The position numbers and the translations under genes were made by a program. From Arthrobacter_E sp041360795 (GTDB lineage Bacteria > Actinomycetota > Actinomycetes > Actinomycetales > Micrococcaceae), in contig NZ_JBFUPW010000001.1 of the NCBI RefSeq assembly GCF_041360795.1, forward strand, positions 62,001 to 126,000: a stretch of 64,000 nucleotides of DNA, in the 5' to 3' direction. Below the pieces are notes generated by a model. The model saw only the letters and a list, made by a program, of their open reading frames with translations. It was not told the DNA's origin and ran no database searches. Position 1 is the first letter of the stretch, and each line of letters starts with the position of its first letter. Shown here in pieces: positions 53,363 to 62,713 of the stretch.

Positions 53363-53968
53363 GTGAGCACCCAGGCTTCAGAAACTGCGCAGGAGCCCCG
53401 CCGCCAGGTGGAGATCTCCGACCCGAAGGCCATCCGTGCGCTTGCGCATGCCGCTCGCCTGGCTGCCATCAGTGACCTCTATTCGAGCCAGGTGAGCCGC
53501 ACGGCCACCGAACTCGCAGCCGTCACCGGACTCACCCCCAGTGCGATGAGTTACCACCTCCGCGCACTCCAGAAATGGGGCATGGTGGAACCCGCGGAAA
53601 GCGACGGCGACGCGCGTGAGCGCCGCTGGAAGGCTGCGGGCACCGATTTCATGATCAAGTCCGTGAGCGGCTCGGGGCACCCTGAGCTTGCGATCCTGGA
53701 TCTCGAGCTGGACGCGCAGCGCCGCCGTATCCTCGCTCACAATCAGGAACGGGATGAGCTGACGCTGCGGGGCGCCGAGGATCAGCGCTTCCCCTCGATG
53801 TCGATGTCCACCGAGGTGCTCTACCTGGACCCGTCCAAGGCACGTGAGCTGATCGACCGGATGAACCAGCTGATCAGGGAATACGCCGTGACGGACCGCA
53901 GCGACGCCACCGAGGAGACCCGACGGGTCTCCGCGCTGTGGTCGATCGTCCCGGACAGCGCTCCCTGA
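53363..53968 (+). CDS. ArsR-like winged-helix regulator
   Basis: 201 residues. Residues ~20-85 form a winged helix: IRALAHAARLAAISDLYSSQ, TATELAAVTGLTPSAMSYHL, KWGMVEPAES. The C-terminal part is helical, acidic, and unlike a known ligand domain. No metal-ligand Cys motif in the helix, so not a metal sensor. Located before topA; target unknown. Confidence 0.85.
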   Translation: MSTQASETAQEPRRQVEISDPKAIRALAHAARLAAISDLYSSQVSRTATELAAVTGLTPSAMSYHLRALQKWGMVEPAESDGDARERRWKAAGTDFMIKSVSGSGHPELAILDLELDAQRRRILAHNQERDELTLRGAEDQRFPSMSMSTEVLYLDPSKARELIDRMNQLIREYAVTDRSDATEETRRVSALWSIVPDSAP

Positions 53969-54100
53969 GCCACAGTCCCTTCCCGGCCGGAGGCCGGATG
54001 TCCACAGGGCAGGCTTCATGTCGGAACTGCCCGGCAAAGTGTGGTGAACTAGGCAGATATGGGCGTCAGGCCCGCCAGAGAAGAATTCCGTAGGAGCACC

Positions 54101-56839
54101 GTGCCCACCAAGGCCAAGACCGGCAAGAAACTCGTGATCGTGGAGTCTCCCGCCAAGAGCAAGACCATCGCCAAGTACCTGGGCGAGGGTTTCGTGGTGG
54201 AGGCTTCCATCGGTCACATCCGTGACCTGCCGCAGCCCTCCGAACTCCCCGCCGAGCTGAAGAAGACCTCGGTGGGCAAGTTCGCGGTGGACGTGGATCA
54301 CGACTTCAAGCCGTACTACGTGGTCTCCAGCAACAAGAAGAAGGTGGTGGCGGAACTCAAGGCGCAGCTCAAGGACGCCGACGAGCTCTACCTCGCCACT
54401 GATGGGGATCGCGAAGGCGAGGCCATCGCGTGGCACCTTCTCGAGGTGCTCAAGCCCAAGGTCCCCGTATACCGGATGACCTTCGGTGAGATCACCAAGG
54501 AAGCCATCCAGCGGGCCATGACGAGCCTGCGGGACATCGACACCGATCTGGTGGACGCCCAGGAGACGCGCCGCGTCCTGGACCGCCTCTACGGCTATGA
54601 GATCTCCCCGGTGCTCTGGCGCAAGGTGGCCAGCGGCCTCTCCGCAGGCCGCGTGCAGTCCGTGGTCACCCGCCTCGTGGTGGACCGCGAACGGGAGCGC
54701 ATGGCGTTCACGTCCGCCTCGTACTGGGACCTCACCGGGGTCTTCAGCGCCGCGGGCGAGTCCTTCAAGGCCAAGCTGAGCGCCGTCAACGGCGAGCGCC
54801 TTGCCACGGGCAAGGACTTCACTGACGCCGGTCAGCTCAAGGGCAAAGCCGTGGCCCTGCTGGACGAAGCCTCCGCCACCAGCCTGGCGGAGAACCTGGG
54901 CTCCGCGGACTTCAGTGTCCGCTCCATGGAGACGAAGCCGTACACCCGCCGTCCGGCCGCGCCGTTCACCACGTCGACCCTCCAGCAGGAGGCGGGCCGT
55001 AAGCTCCGCTTCTCCTCGAAGATCACCATGCAGGTGGCGCAGCGTCTCTACGAGAACGGCTACATCACCTATATGCGTACCGACTCGTCGGCGCTCTCGG
55101 ACGAGGCCGTCAACGCGGCCCGGAAGCAGGCGAGCGAGCTGTACGGCGCCGAGTACATCCCGTCCAGCCGCCGCGTGTACGCCAACAAGAGCGCCAACGC
55201 GCAGGAGGCTCACGAGGCCATCCGCCCCGCCGGCGACGCCTTCCGCACCCCGGCACAGGTCAAGTCCCAGCTCTCCGCGGACGAATTCCGCCTGTACGAA
55301 CTGATCTGGAAGCGCACCGTCGCCTCGCAGATGGCGGATGCCAAGGGTTCGACGGCGACCATCAAGCTGGGCGCCGTGTCCTCCGACGGCCGGGACGCCG
55401 AGTTCACGGCGTCCGGCACCGTCATCACCTTCCCCGGCTTCCTGGCCGCCTATGAGGAGGGCAAGGACGAAAGCCGCGAGGACGACTCGGACGAGTCCCG
55501 CCGGCTGCCGAACGTCGGTGAAGGTGACCGCCTGCAGGGTGGCGACATCACCGCCGTCGGGCACCAGACCTCGCCGCCCCCGCGGTACACGGAGGCCTCG
55601 CTGACCGCCGAGATGGAGAAGGAAGGCATTGGCCGTCCGTCCACGTACGCGGCCACCATCTCCACCATCCAGGACCGCGGCTATGTCCGGAAGCAGGGTT
55701 CCGCTCTGGTTCCCAGCTGGATCGCGTTCTCCGTCATCAAGCTGCTCGAACAGCACTTCTCCGACTACGTGGATTACGAGTTCACCGCCGACATGGAGAC
55801 GGACCTGGACCGCATCGCCCGCGGTGAGGAGCCCGGCGCGAGCTGGCTCAAGCACTTCTACTTCGGCGACGGCGGCAAGGAAGCCGGCCTGAAGTCCGTG
55901 GTCAACAACCTCGGCGAGATCGACGCCCGTGACATCAACTCGATCCCCGTCACCGACGGCATCGTCCTCCGGGTGGGCAAGTTCGGCCCGTACCTGGAGA
56001 GCACCGTCCCCACGGTCGACGCCAAGACCGGCGAGGTCGTGGAGGCGCTGCGCGCCAACGTCCCCGAGGACCTGGCACCGGACGAGCTGACCCCGGAGAA
56101 GGCCCGCGAGCTGCTGGAGAACTCCGCCCCGGAGGAGCGCGTCCTCGGCGTGGACCCGCACACCGGGCACACCGTGGTGGCCAAGAACGGCCGCTACGGC
56201 GCCTTCGTCACGGAAATCATCCCCGAGCCGACGGCCGAGGAGATCGCCGCGCAGCCGGTCGAGTATTACAAGAACGGCAAGCCGAAGCCTCCGAAGAAGC
56301 CGGTCAAGGTCAAGCCGCGTTCCGGTTCGCTCTTCAAGTCCATGTCCGTGGACACCGTCACCCTGGACGAGGCCCTCGCACTCCTCAGCCTGCCCCGCGT
56401 GCTGGGCCAGGATGAGGAAGGCACTCCCATCACGGTGCAGAACGGCCGCTTCGGCCCGTACCTGAAGAAGGGCGCGGACTCCCGGTCGATCGGCTCCGAA
56501 GAGGAGATCTTCACCATCACCCTGGAACAGGCGCTGGAGATCTACTCGCAGCCCAAGCAGCGTGGCGCCCGTGCGGCCGTTCCGCCGCTCGCGGAGTTCG
56601 GACCGGACCCGGTGTCGGAGAAGAACATCGTGGTGAAGGAAGGCCGCTTCGGACCGTACATCACCGACGGGATCACCAACATCACCGTCCCGCGCTCCAC
56701 GAGCGTCGAGGAGCTGACCCGGGAACGCGCCGTCGAACTTCTGGCGGAGAAGCGGGCCAAGGGACCGGTGAAGAGGACCACCCGTAGCACCACGTCACGG
56801 AGCACGGCCAAGAAGCCGGCCGCGAAGAAGAAGGCCTGA
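54101..56839 (+). CDS. topA: DNA topoisomerase I
   Basis: 912 residues. Relaxes negative supercoils by a single-strand break. TOPRIM with KLVIVESPAKSKTIAKYLG and ATDGDREGEAIAW; catalytic Tyr324 in GYITYMRTDSSA. The C-terminal part holds four actinobacterial GRFGPY-type repeats and a Lys/Ala-rich tail (KKPAAKKKA). The GTG at 54101 is chosen because GGAG sits five bases upstream and the protein family begins there; an ATG at 54059 is in frame but lacks a ribosome site. Confidence 0.97.
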   Translation: MPTKAKTGKKLVIVESPAKSKTIAKYLGEGFVVEASIGHIRDLPQPSELPAELKKTSVGKFAVDVDHDFKPYYVVSSNKKKVVAELKAQLKDADELYLATDGDREGEAIAWHLLEVLKPKVPVYRMTFGEITKEAIQRAMTSLRDIDTDLVDAQETRRVLDRLYGYEISPVLWRKVASGLSAGRVQSVVTRLVVDRERERMAFTSASYWDLTGVFSAAGESFKAKLSAVNGERLATGKDFTDAGQLKGKAVALLDEASATSLAENLGSADFSVRSMETKPYTRRPAAPFTTSTLQQEAGRKLRFSSKITMQVAQRLYENGYITYMRTDSSALSDEAVNAARKQASELYGAEYIPSSRRVYANKSANAQEAHEAIRPAGDAFRTPAQVKSQLSADEFRLYELIWKRTVASQMADAKGSTATIKLGAVSSDGRDAEFTASGTVITFPGFLAAYEEGKDESREDDSDESRRLPNVGEGDRLQGGDITAVGHQTSPPPRYTEASLTAEMEKEGIGRPSTYAATISTIQDRGYVRKQGSALVPSWIAFSVIKLLEQHFSDYVDYEFTADMETDLDRIARGEEPGASWLKHFYFGDGGKEAGLKSVVNNLGEIDARDINSIPVTDGIVLRVGKFGPYLESTVPTVDAKTGEVVEALRANVPEDLAPDELTPEKARELLENSAPEERVLGVDPHTGHTVVAKNGRYGAFVTEIIPEPTAEEIAAQPVEYYKNGKPKPPKKPVKVKPRSGSLFKSMSVDTVTLDEALALLSLPRVLGQDEEGTPITVQNGRFGPYLKKGADSRSIGSEEEIFTITLEQALEIYSQPKQRGARAAVPPLAEFGPDPVSEKNIVVKEGRFGPYITDGITNITVPRSTSVEELTRERAVELLAEKRAKGPVKRTTRSTTSRSTAKKPAAKKKA

Positions 56840-56858
56840 CACAGGACATAATGAGCAC

Positions 56859-57836
56859 ATGCGTCTAGGCGTCCTGGATATCGGTTCCAACACCGTCCAC
56901 CTGCTGCTGGTGGACGCCCATCCGGGTGCCCAGCCGGTGCCGTTCGCCTCGCACAAGAGGCCGCTGTCCCTCGTCCAGTATCTGGAGCCGGACGGCAGCA
57001 TCAACGAGGCCGGGCAGAAGGAACTCGTCGAGTTCGTCCTGGAGGCGTGGGAGTTCGCTGCCCGGCACAAGGCGGAGGACCTCCTGGCCTTCTGCACCTC
57101 GGCGATCCGGGAAGCCACGAACGGTCCGCAGGTGCTCGCCCGCGTGAAGCACGAGACCACCGTGACCCTGCGCGAGCTGTCCGGCAGCGAAGAGGCGGAG
57201 ATGACCTTCTTCGCGGTCCGGCGCTGGTTCGGCTGGGCGGCGGGCACCGTCCTGGACCTGGACATCGGCGGAGGGTCGTTCGAAATGGCCTTGGGCCGTG
57301 ACGAGCTTCCGGAGATCGCCACGAGTGTGCCGCTCGGCGCGAGCCGCCTGACGCGTGACTGGCTGGCCGAGGACCCTCCCACCGCCAAGAGCATCAAGGA
57401 ACTCCGGAAGTACATCCGGTCCACGCTCAAGCCCGTGGTGAAGGACTTCGCCCGGGTCGGAACCCCGCATGTGGTGACCGGGACGTCCAAGACCTTCCGG
57501 TCGCTGGCCCGGATCGCCGGTGCCGCGCCCAGTGCCGCCGGCCCGTACGTGCGGCGTGAGCTTCTCCGGGAGGACCTCGGGCTGTGGGCGCAGCGGATCT
57601 CCGCCATGAGTGCCGAGGACCGGCTGCATCTCCCCGGCGTCTCGCAGGCCAGGGCGCCCCAATTGCTGGCCGGCGCTCTCGTGGCCGAGGCCGCGCTGGA
57701 ACTGTTCGACCAGCCGCGGATCGTGATCTGCCCCTGGGCTCTGCGTGAAGGGCTCATCCTGCGGCGTCTCGACCAGCTGGTCTTCGACGGGCCGCTTGAT
57801 CCGCCGGCCCATGTCAAGGACGAGGGAGAACTCTGA
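56859..57836 (+). CDS. Ppx/GppA exopolyphosphatase family protein
   Basis: 325 residues. LGVLDIGSNTVHLLLVDAHP is the ASKHA phosphate-1 motif; DIGGGSFEMALG the phosphate-2; CTSAIREATNG and VVTGTSKTFRS match. Degrades polyphosphate or pppGpp. Shorter than E. coli Ppx: single phosphatase domain. Twenty bases after topA, two before the isomerase gene. A possible -10 (CATAAT at 56847) suggests its own leaderless promoter. Confidence 0.92.
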   Translation: MRLGVLDIGSNTVHLLLVDAHPGAQPVPFASHKRPLSLVQYLEPDGSINEAGQKELVEFVLEAWEFAARHKAEDLLAFCTSAIREATNGPQVLARVKHETTVTLRELSGSEEAEMTFFAVRRWFGWAAGTVLDLDIGGGSFEMALGRDELPEIATSVPLGASRLTRDWLAEDPPTAKSIKELRKYIRSTLKPVVKDFARVGTPHVVTGTSKTFRSLARIAGAAPSAAGPYVRRELLREDLGLWAQRISAMSAEDRLHLPGVSQARAPQLLAGALVAEAALELFDQPRIVICPWALREGLILRRLDQLVFDGPLDPPAHVKDEGEL

Positions 57837-57837
57837 G

Positions 57838-58635
57838 ATGGCCGAATCCGGCAGGTCTCCCCTCACGGTCGCGCTGTCCAGCGCCTCCGTGTACCCGCTG
57901 AGCGTCCATGACGCCTTCGCCGTGGCCCAGGACCTGGGCTATGACGGGGTGGAGGTCATGGTCACCAACAACCCCATCAGCCAGGATCCCCGGGCCCTCC
58001 GCCAGCTGAGTGAACGGTACGGCCAGGAGATCGTGTCCATCCACGCGCCGACCCTGCTGCTCACCCAGCAGGTGTGGGGCAAGGCGTGGAACAAGATCGA
58101 GCAGTCGTGCCTGATGGCCCGCGAAGTGGGCTGCGACGTGGTGGTCGTACACCCGCCGTTCCGCTGGCAGAACGGCTATGCGGAAGAGTTCTTCGACGGT
58201 GTGCTGGAGGCGCAGGAGCGTCACGGCGTGAAGATCGCCGTGGAGAACATGTACCCCTGGCGTGTCCGTGGCCGGGAGATCCTGATGTACCTGCCGCACT
58301 GGAACCCGCTCGGATTCGGGTATCAGCATGTGACCTGGGACTTCTCGCACTCCGCGACGGCGGGCATGGACAGCCTGGACGCCATGCGAGAGCTGGGCTC
58401 CGCGCTCCGGCACGTGCACCTCACCGATGGCACCGGCGTGGGCAGCAAGGACGAGCACCTCATGCCGGGGGAGGGCAATCAGCGCTGCGCCGAAGCCCTC
58501 CGGTACCTGGCCGCCTCCGATTTCGACGGCGTCGTGGTGGCGGAGATCAGCACCCGCAAGGCCAAGGTCGCGGGGGAGCGGGAAGAGATGCTCGCGCAGA
58601 CCCTCGATTTCGCGCGCCGTCACCTGGCCCGCTAG
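57838..58635 (+). CDS. Sugar phosphate isomerase/epimerase, TIM-barrel (AP endonuclease 2 family)
   Basis: 265 residues. LGYDGVEVMV, SIHAPTLLL, VVVHPPFRWQ, KIAVENMYPWR, WDFSHSAT, HVHLTDGTG and EISTR place metal-binding Glu, His and Asp on successive barrel strands. Sugar isomerase, though the substrate is open. Just one base after the Ppx stop, so operonic. Confidence 0.88.
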   Translation: MAESGRSPLTVALSSASVYPLSVHDAFAVAQDLGYDGVEVMVTNNPISQDPRALRQLSERYGQEIVSIHAPTLLLTQQVWGKAWNKIEQSCLMAREVGCDVVVVHPPFRWQNGYAEEFFDGVLEAQERHGVKIAVENMYPWRVRGREILMYLPHWNPLGFGYQHVTWDFSHSATAGMDSLDAMRELGSALRHVHLTDGTGVGSKDEHLMPGEGNQRCAEALRYLAASDFDGVVVAEISTRKAKVAGEREEMLAQTLDFARRHLAR

Positions 58636-58658
58636 CCACTCCCTTAATCCTCTTTCGC

Positions 58659-58725
58659 CGAAACAGTGGGTTTCCGCTGAAACAGTGTGTTCTGCGCGCG
58701 GTTTCGGCGGAAACCCACTGTTTCG
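58659..58725. repeat. Palindromic intergenic repeat, 19-bp perfect arms
   Basis: CGAAACAGTGGGTTTCCGC and its inverted copy at 58707-58725 flank a 29-nt loop. A partial direct copy, TGAAACAGTGTGTTCTGCGC, occupies the loop's start. This resembles REP/BIME-like mobile palindromes or a terminator after the isomerase; no U-run. Confidence 0.85.
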
Positions 58726-58770
58726 AGCATCCCCGCGATCCCGCCTGGTTCATGTCATCGGAGTGAGGGC

Positions 58771-58799
58771 TTGACGTAGATACCCCCCAGGGGTATTTT
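58771..58799 (+). promoter_or_regulatory. Copper-operon promoter with CsoR-like operator
   Basis: TTGACG (-35, 58771-58776), 17-bp spacer and TATTTT (-10, 58794-58799). The palindrome ATACCCC-CCA-GGGGTAT (58780-58796) fills the spacer and overlaps the -10. This is the CsoR type of operator, so a Cu(I)-sensing repressor would block polymerase. No csoR gene is in the window. Confidence 0.85.
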
Positions 58800-58909
58800 T
58801 GAAGCGTTGTCAGTGAAGTGGTATGTCCAGGCGGTCGTCTTTCCGCCGCCGTCACAGCCGTTCAACCCCAGCACCCAAGACCTTTCTCGCGTCAAGGAAT
58901 GGAACTGAC

Positions 58910-59257
58910 ATGTGCGACTCCGGACTCCGGAACAACCTGACCCTCACCCCCGTGCAGGAATCGTCCTGCGCCTGCTGCGCCCCGGCGGCGACCACTCCAT
59001 CGGCCGACGCGCCGGAAACAGCTCCTGAGCGGACCCGGCAGGAGGCGCAGACGCTCGACGTCGGCGTCGACGGCCTGAGCTGCGGCAGCTGCGTCCGGAA
59101 GGTGGAGACGGCGCTCTCCACAGTGGACGGCGTCGAATCCAGCAGCATCGAGCTGGTCCCCGGCGGAACCTCGCGGCTCCGTGTCTCGGGAACGGCCGGA
59201 CTCTCCGCCGTGCGTGACGCTCTCGCGTCCACCGGCTACCACCTGAGCGAACGCTGA
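58910..59257 (+). CDS. Heavy-metal-associated (HMA) copper chaperone, CopZ-like
   Basis: 115 residues, with AAGGA upstream. The HMA domain is residues ~49-115: LDVGVDGLSCGSCVRKVETAL has the metal-binding CxxC (Cys58, Cys61), with Leu in place of the usual Met. An extra Cys cluster SSCACCAPAA (Cys20, 22, 23) precedes it and may add a second copper site. It probably delivers Cu(I) to the next gene's ATPase. First gene of the copper operon. Confidence 0.9.
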   Translation: MCDSGLRNNLTLTPVQESSCACCAPAATTPSADAPETAPERTRQEAQTLDVGVDGLSCGSCVRKVETALSTVDGVESSSIELVPGGTSRLRVSGTAGLSAVRDALASTGYHLSER

Positions 59258-59322
59258 GCCGATCCGCTGCCGGCGGGCGCGGTCCCGTCGGCAGCGGATC
59301 GGCAGATCTCCCGGGAGGGGAC

Positions 59323-61560
59323 ATGAAGCAGCACCAGCAGCACGACCATCACCATCCGCAGGATCCTGAAACCCTTCATGCCGAGGCTTCTGCAGGCCAC
59401 GGCGAACAGGGCCACGCCGCCGGCCACGAGTCCGGCTCCCACGAGCCCGGTTCCCACGAGTCCGGCTCCCACGAGCCCGGCTCGTTGAAGACGGCGCCCG
59501 ACACGGCCACCACGACAGCACACACCCACCCCACCCACCACCACGCGCCGGACGACGATCACCAGGTCCACCAGCATGGGGAGCACGCCGGGCACAGCAC
59601 CGCGATGTTCCGCAGCCGGTTCTGGCTCACGCTCATGCTCTCCGTCCCCGTGGTCTTCTTCAGCCCCATGGTGGGCCACCTGCTGGGGTTCCGCGCCCCG
59701 GAGTTCCCCGGTTCGTCCTGGATCACGCCCATTCTCGGCACCGTGATCTTCCTGTACGGCGGCGCACCGTTCCTGAAAGGCCGCGCCCAGGAACTGCGGG
59801 ATCGCCGCCCCGGGATGATGCTCCTGATCAGCATGGCCATCACCGTGGCCTTCCTGGCGTCCTGGGCCACCACGCTGGGCCTGGGGGGCTTCGACCTGGA
59901 CTTCTGGTGGGAGCTGGCTCTGCTGGTCACCATCATGCTGCTCGGGCACTGGATCGAGATGCGGGCCCTCGGCTCGGCCCGCGGTGCGCTCGACGCCCTC
60001 GCCGCGCTCCTGCCCGATGAGGCGGAGCGCCTCACGGATCAGGGGACCGAGACGGTGCCGACTTCCGCGCTGCGGGCGGGCGACCTGCTCCTGGTCCGGT
60101 CCGGATCGCGGATGCCCGCGGACGGCGTGATCACGGACGGGCGGGCCGAGTTCGACGAGTCGATGATCCCGGGCGAGTCCCGGGCCGTGCTCAAGTCCCC
60201 GGGCGACCAGGTCGTCGCCGGCACCGTCGCCACGGACAACAGCGTGAGGGTCCGGGTCACCGCGGTGGGCGGGGACACCGCGCTGGCGGGCATCGAGCGG
60301 CTCGTCGCCGAAGCGCAGGCGTCCTCGTCCCGGACGCAGGCTCTCGCGGATCGCGCGGCCGCCTTCCTGTTCTACTTCGCCACGGGCGCCGGGCTCCTGA
60401 CCTTCCTCGTCTGGGCTCTCCTGGGAAACATCCCCGAGGCCGTGACCAGGACCGTGACGGTGCTCGTGATCGCCTGCCCGCACGCCCTGGGCCTGGCCAT
60501 TCCGCTCGTGATCGCGATCTCCACGGAGCGGGCGGCGCGGGCCGGGATCCTCATCAAGAACCGGATCGCTCTGGAGAAGATGCGGACCGTGGATGTCGTG
60601 CTCTTCGACAAGACCGGAACCCTCACGCAGGGTGAGCCGGCCGTCCGGGAGACTGCCGCGATCGACGGCGACGTCGACCGGATGCTCGCCCTCGCGGCCG
60701 CCGTCGAGGCCGACAGCGAGCACCCTGTGGCCCGCGCGATCGTCCGCGCGGCCCGGGAGCGTGGCCTGACGGTTCCCGCGGCCCATGATTTCGAAGCCCT
60801 GACCGGGCGGGGCGCACGCGCCGTCGTCGACGGCGTCGAGTACCGGGTGGGTGGCCCCGCCCTGCTCGCCGAACTGGACGTCGCCGCGCCTGAGGAGCTG
60901 CGGAAGGCCACGGAGGCCTGGTCGTCGCGCGGCGCGGCCGTGCTGCACGTCCTCCGGGACCGGACCGTGCTGGGCGCTCTGAGCCTGGAGGACGGCATCC
61001 GCCCGGAGTCCCGGCAGGCGGTGTCCGCTCTCCAGGCGCGGGGGATCACGGTCGCCATGATCACCGGCGACGCCCGTCAGGTGGCCGAGGCGGTCGCGTC
61101 CGAACTCGGCATCGACGAGGTCTTCGCCGAGGTGCTGCCCGCCGACAAGGACGGCAAGGTCGCGGAGCTCCAGGCCCGCGGCCTCCGCGTGGCGATGGTG
61201 GGCGACGGGGTCAACGACTCCCCGGCGCTGGCCCGGGCCGACGTGGGGATCGCGATCGGCGCCGGCACGGACGCCGCCGTCGAATCGGCCGGGGTGGTGC
61301 TCGCGGGGAACGACCCGCGGGCCGTTCTCTCCCTGGTCGAACTCTCCCGCGCGAGTTACCGGAAGATGTGGCAGAACCTGGTCTGGGCCACGGGCTACAA
61401 TCTCCTCTCGGTGCCGTTGGCCGCGGGCGTCCTGGCCTTCGCCGGCGTCGTGCTGTCCCCGGCGGCCGGTGCCGTGCTCATGTCCCTGTCCACCATCGTG
61501 GTGGCCCTCAACGCACAGCTGTTGCGCCGCCTCCGGCTCGATCCGGCGTCGCTCGTATGA
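59323..61560 (+). CDS. Copper-translocating P-type ATPase, CopB type (CPH motif)
   Basis: 745 residues. The N-terminal ~90 residues are His-rich (QHDHHHPQD; SHEPGSHESGSHEPGS repeats; THPTHHHAPDDDHQVHQH). CPH in VIACPHALGLAIPLV (Cys385-His387) marks the P1B-3 group. Phosphorylation Asp429 in DKTGTLTQG, SEHPVARA, GDGVNDSPAL. PGES replaces the usual TGES. Cu(II)/Cu(I) efflux at the membrane. ATGA overlap with the next gene. Confidence 0.93.
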   Translation: MKQHQQHDHHHPQDPETLHAEASAGHGEQGHAAGHESGSHEPGSHESGSHEPGSLKTAPDTATTTAHTHPTHHHAPDDDHQVHQHGEHAGHSTAMFRSRFWLTLMLSVPVVFFSPMVGHLLGFRAPEFPGSSWITPILGTVIFLYGGAPFLKGRAQELRDRRPGMMLLISMAITVAFLASWATTLGLGGFDLDFWWELALLVTIMLLGHWIEMRALGSARGALDALAALLPDEAERLTDQGTETVPTSALRAGDLLLVRSGSRMPADGVITDGRAEFDESMIPGESRAVLKSPGDQVVAGTVATDNSVRVRVTAVGGDTALAGIERLVAEAQASSSRTQALADRAAAFLFYFATGAGLLTFLVWALLGNIPEAVTRTVTVLVIACPHALGLAIPLVIAISTERAARAGILIKNRIALEKMRTVDVVLFDKTGTLTQGEPAVRETAAIDGDVDRMLALAAAVEADSEHPVARAIVRAARERGLTVPAAHDFEALTGRGARAVVDGVEYRVGGPALLAELDVAAPEELRKATEAWSSRGAAVLHVLRDRTVLGALSLEDGIRPESRQAVSALQARGITVAMITGDARQVAEAVASELGIDEVFAEVLPADKDGKVAELQARGLRVAMVGDGVNDSPALARADVGIAIGAGTDAAVESAGVVLAGNDPRAVLSLVELSRASYRKMWQNLVWATGYNLLSVPLAAGVLAFAGVVLSPAAGAVLMSLSTIVVALNAQLLRRLRLDPASLV

Positions 61561-61940
61561 CCGTGCTGAAGCGGCTGCTGCTCGTCGTCGGCGTGCTGGC
61601 CGGGCTGCTCGGCATGCACCCTCTCGCGGGACTCCCGATGGCGGCAGCCCACTCGCATGCGGCCGCTCAGCCGGCCCATGACGACGACGCCGTCCTCCAC
61701 CCCGTCGACGGCTCGCCGTCGGAGGCTCCCGCACCGTGTGACGGTCCGGGTCCGTGTCACACGATGGCGGGTGCGGGGTCGGGCTGCGTCCTCCTGCCGG
61801 GCGGTCATGCCCCGGGGCTTGCGGTTCCGGCCGGACCCCGGAGCGTCCCGGAGACGGTGTTCCGGGGGCAGACGGTCCCGGCGTCGTCCCGTGGTCCGGG
61901 AGCGCCGTCCCTGGTGGAGCTCTGCATCAGCAGAACGTGA
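61557..61940 (+). CDS. DUF6153-type small secreted protein
   Basis: 127 residues. Signal sequence LLLVVGVLAGLLGMHPLAG, mature His/Asp-rich PAHDDDAVLHPVDG, then CDGPGPCHTMAG: Cys-x-x-x-x-x-Cys-His, plausible for metal. Starts in the CopB stop. The DUF6153 assignment is from recollection of the pattern. Role in copper binding is inferred from operon place. Confidence 0.75.
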   Translation: MTVLKRLLLVVGVLAGLLGMHPLAGLPMAAAHSHAAAQPAHDDDAVLHPVDGSPSEAPAPCDGPGPCHTMAGAGSGCVLLPGGHAPGLAVPAGPRSVPETVFRGQTVPASSRGPGAPSLVELCISRT

Positions 61941-61992
61941 GGTCCCGGTGGCATCGCAGACCGAACCTGAATCCACTGGAAGGACCCATTTC

Positions 61993-62613
61993 ATGAAGAA
62001 GACACTCATCACCACGGCGGCCGGCCTCGGCGCGGCCCTCCTGCTCTCGGCCTGCTCGACGGGATCCGTGGGCTCAGGCGGGGACATGGCCGGGATGCCC
62101 GGGCACAGCATGTCCGCGTCCAGCGCTCCGGCGTCGTCGGCCGGCACCCCTGCTCAAGACGGCCACAACGCCGCGGACACGATGTTCGCCGCCATGATGA
62201 TCCCGCACCATCAGCAGGCCCTCGAGATGAGCGGGATCGTGCTGGAGAAAAAGGGGCTGCCTGGGGAAGTGACGGCTCTGGCGCGCAAGATTCAGCAGGC
62301 CCAGGGCCCGGAGATCGCGACGCTCACTTCCTGGCTCAGCGCCTGGGGAGAGAATCCGGCTGATCACGGAGGCCACTCGATGGAGGGGATGATGAGCGCC
62401 GAGGATCTCGACCAGCTGAAATCCGCTCAGGGGACGGCCGCGGCGCGGCTCTTCCTGACACAGATGATCAAGCATCACGAGGGTGCGCTCACCATGGCGC
62501 GTACGGAAAGCCGCGAGGGCAAGGACGCGAAGGCCGTGGAGCTGAGCCGCAAGATCGTGGCCGACCAGGCGGCGGAGATCGCCGAGATGAAGAAGCTGCT
62601 GGCCGGGCTCTGA
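61993..62613 (+). CDS. DUF305 family lipoprotein
   Basis: 206 residues. Signal and lipobox LLSAC (Cys21), a Met/His-rich start (DMAGMPGHSM), then the DUF305 ferritin-like helices with MMIPHHQQALEMSG and MIKHHEGALTMAR, whose His pairs bind metal. Associated with copper loci in actinobacteria, outside the membrane. Last gene of the copper operon. Confidence 0.92.
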   Translation: MKKTLITTAAGLGAALLLSACSTGSVGSGGDMAGMPGHSMSASSAPASSAGTPAQDGHNAADTMFAAMMIPHHQQALEMSGIVLEKKGLPGEVTALARKIQQAQGPEIATLTSWLSAWGENPADHGGHSMEGMMSAEDLDQLKSAQGTAAARLFLTQMIKHHEGALTMARTESREGKDAKAVELSRKIVADQAAEIAEMKKLLAGL

Positions 62614-62629
62614 CGGGCGGGGGCCCGAC

Positions 62630-62661
62630 GGCGGGCCGGTGCCGCGAGGTGCCGGCTCGCC
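62630..62661 (+). terminator. Terminator of the copper operon
   Basis: GGCGGGCCGG / CCGGCTCGCC, ten pairs with one wobble, loop 12 nt, 17 bp past the DUF305 stop. Confidence 0.5.
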
Positions 62662-62713
62662 GGGGGGTCCGATGTGGGAGAACCAGGGCTTCTGACGGCC
62701 TCGCCCCTTGACG

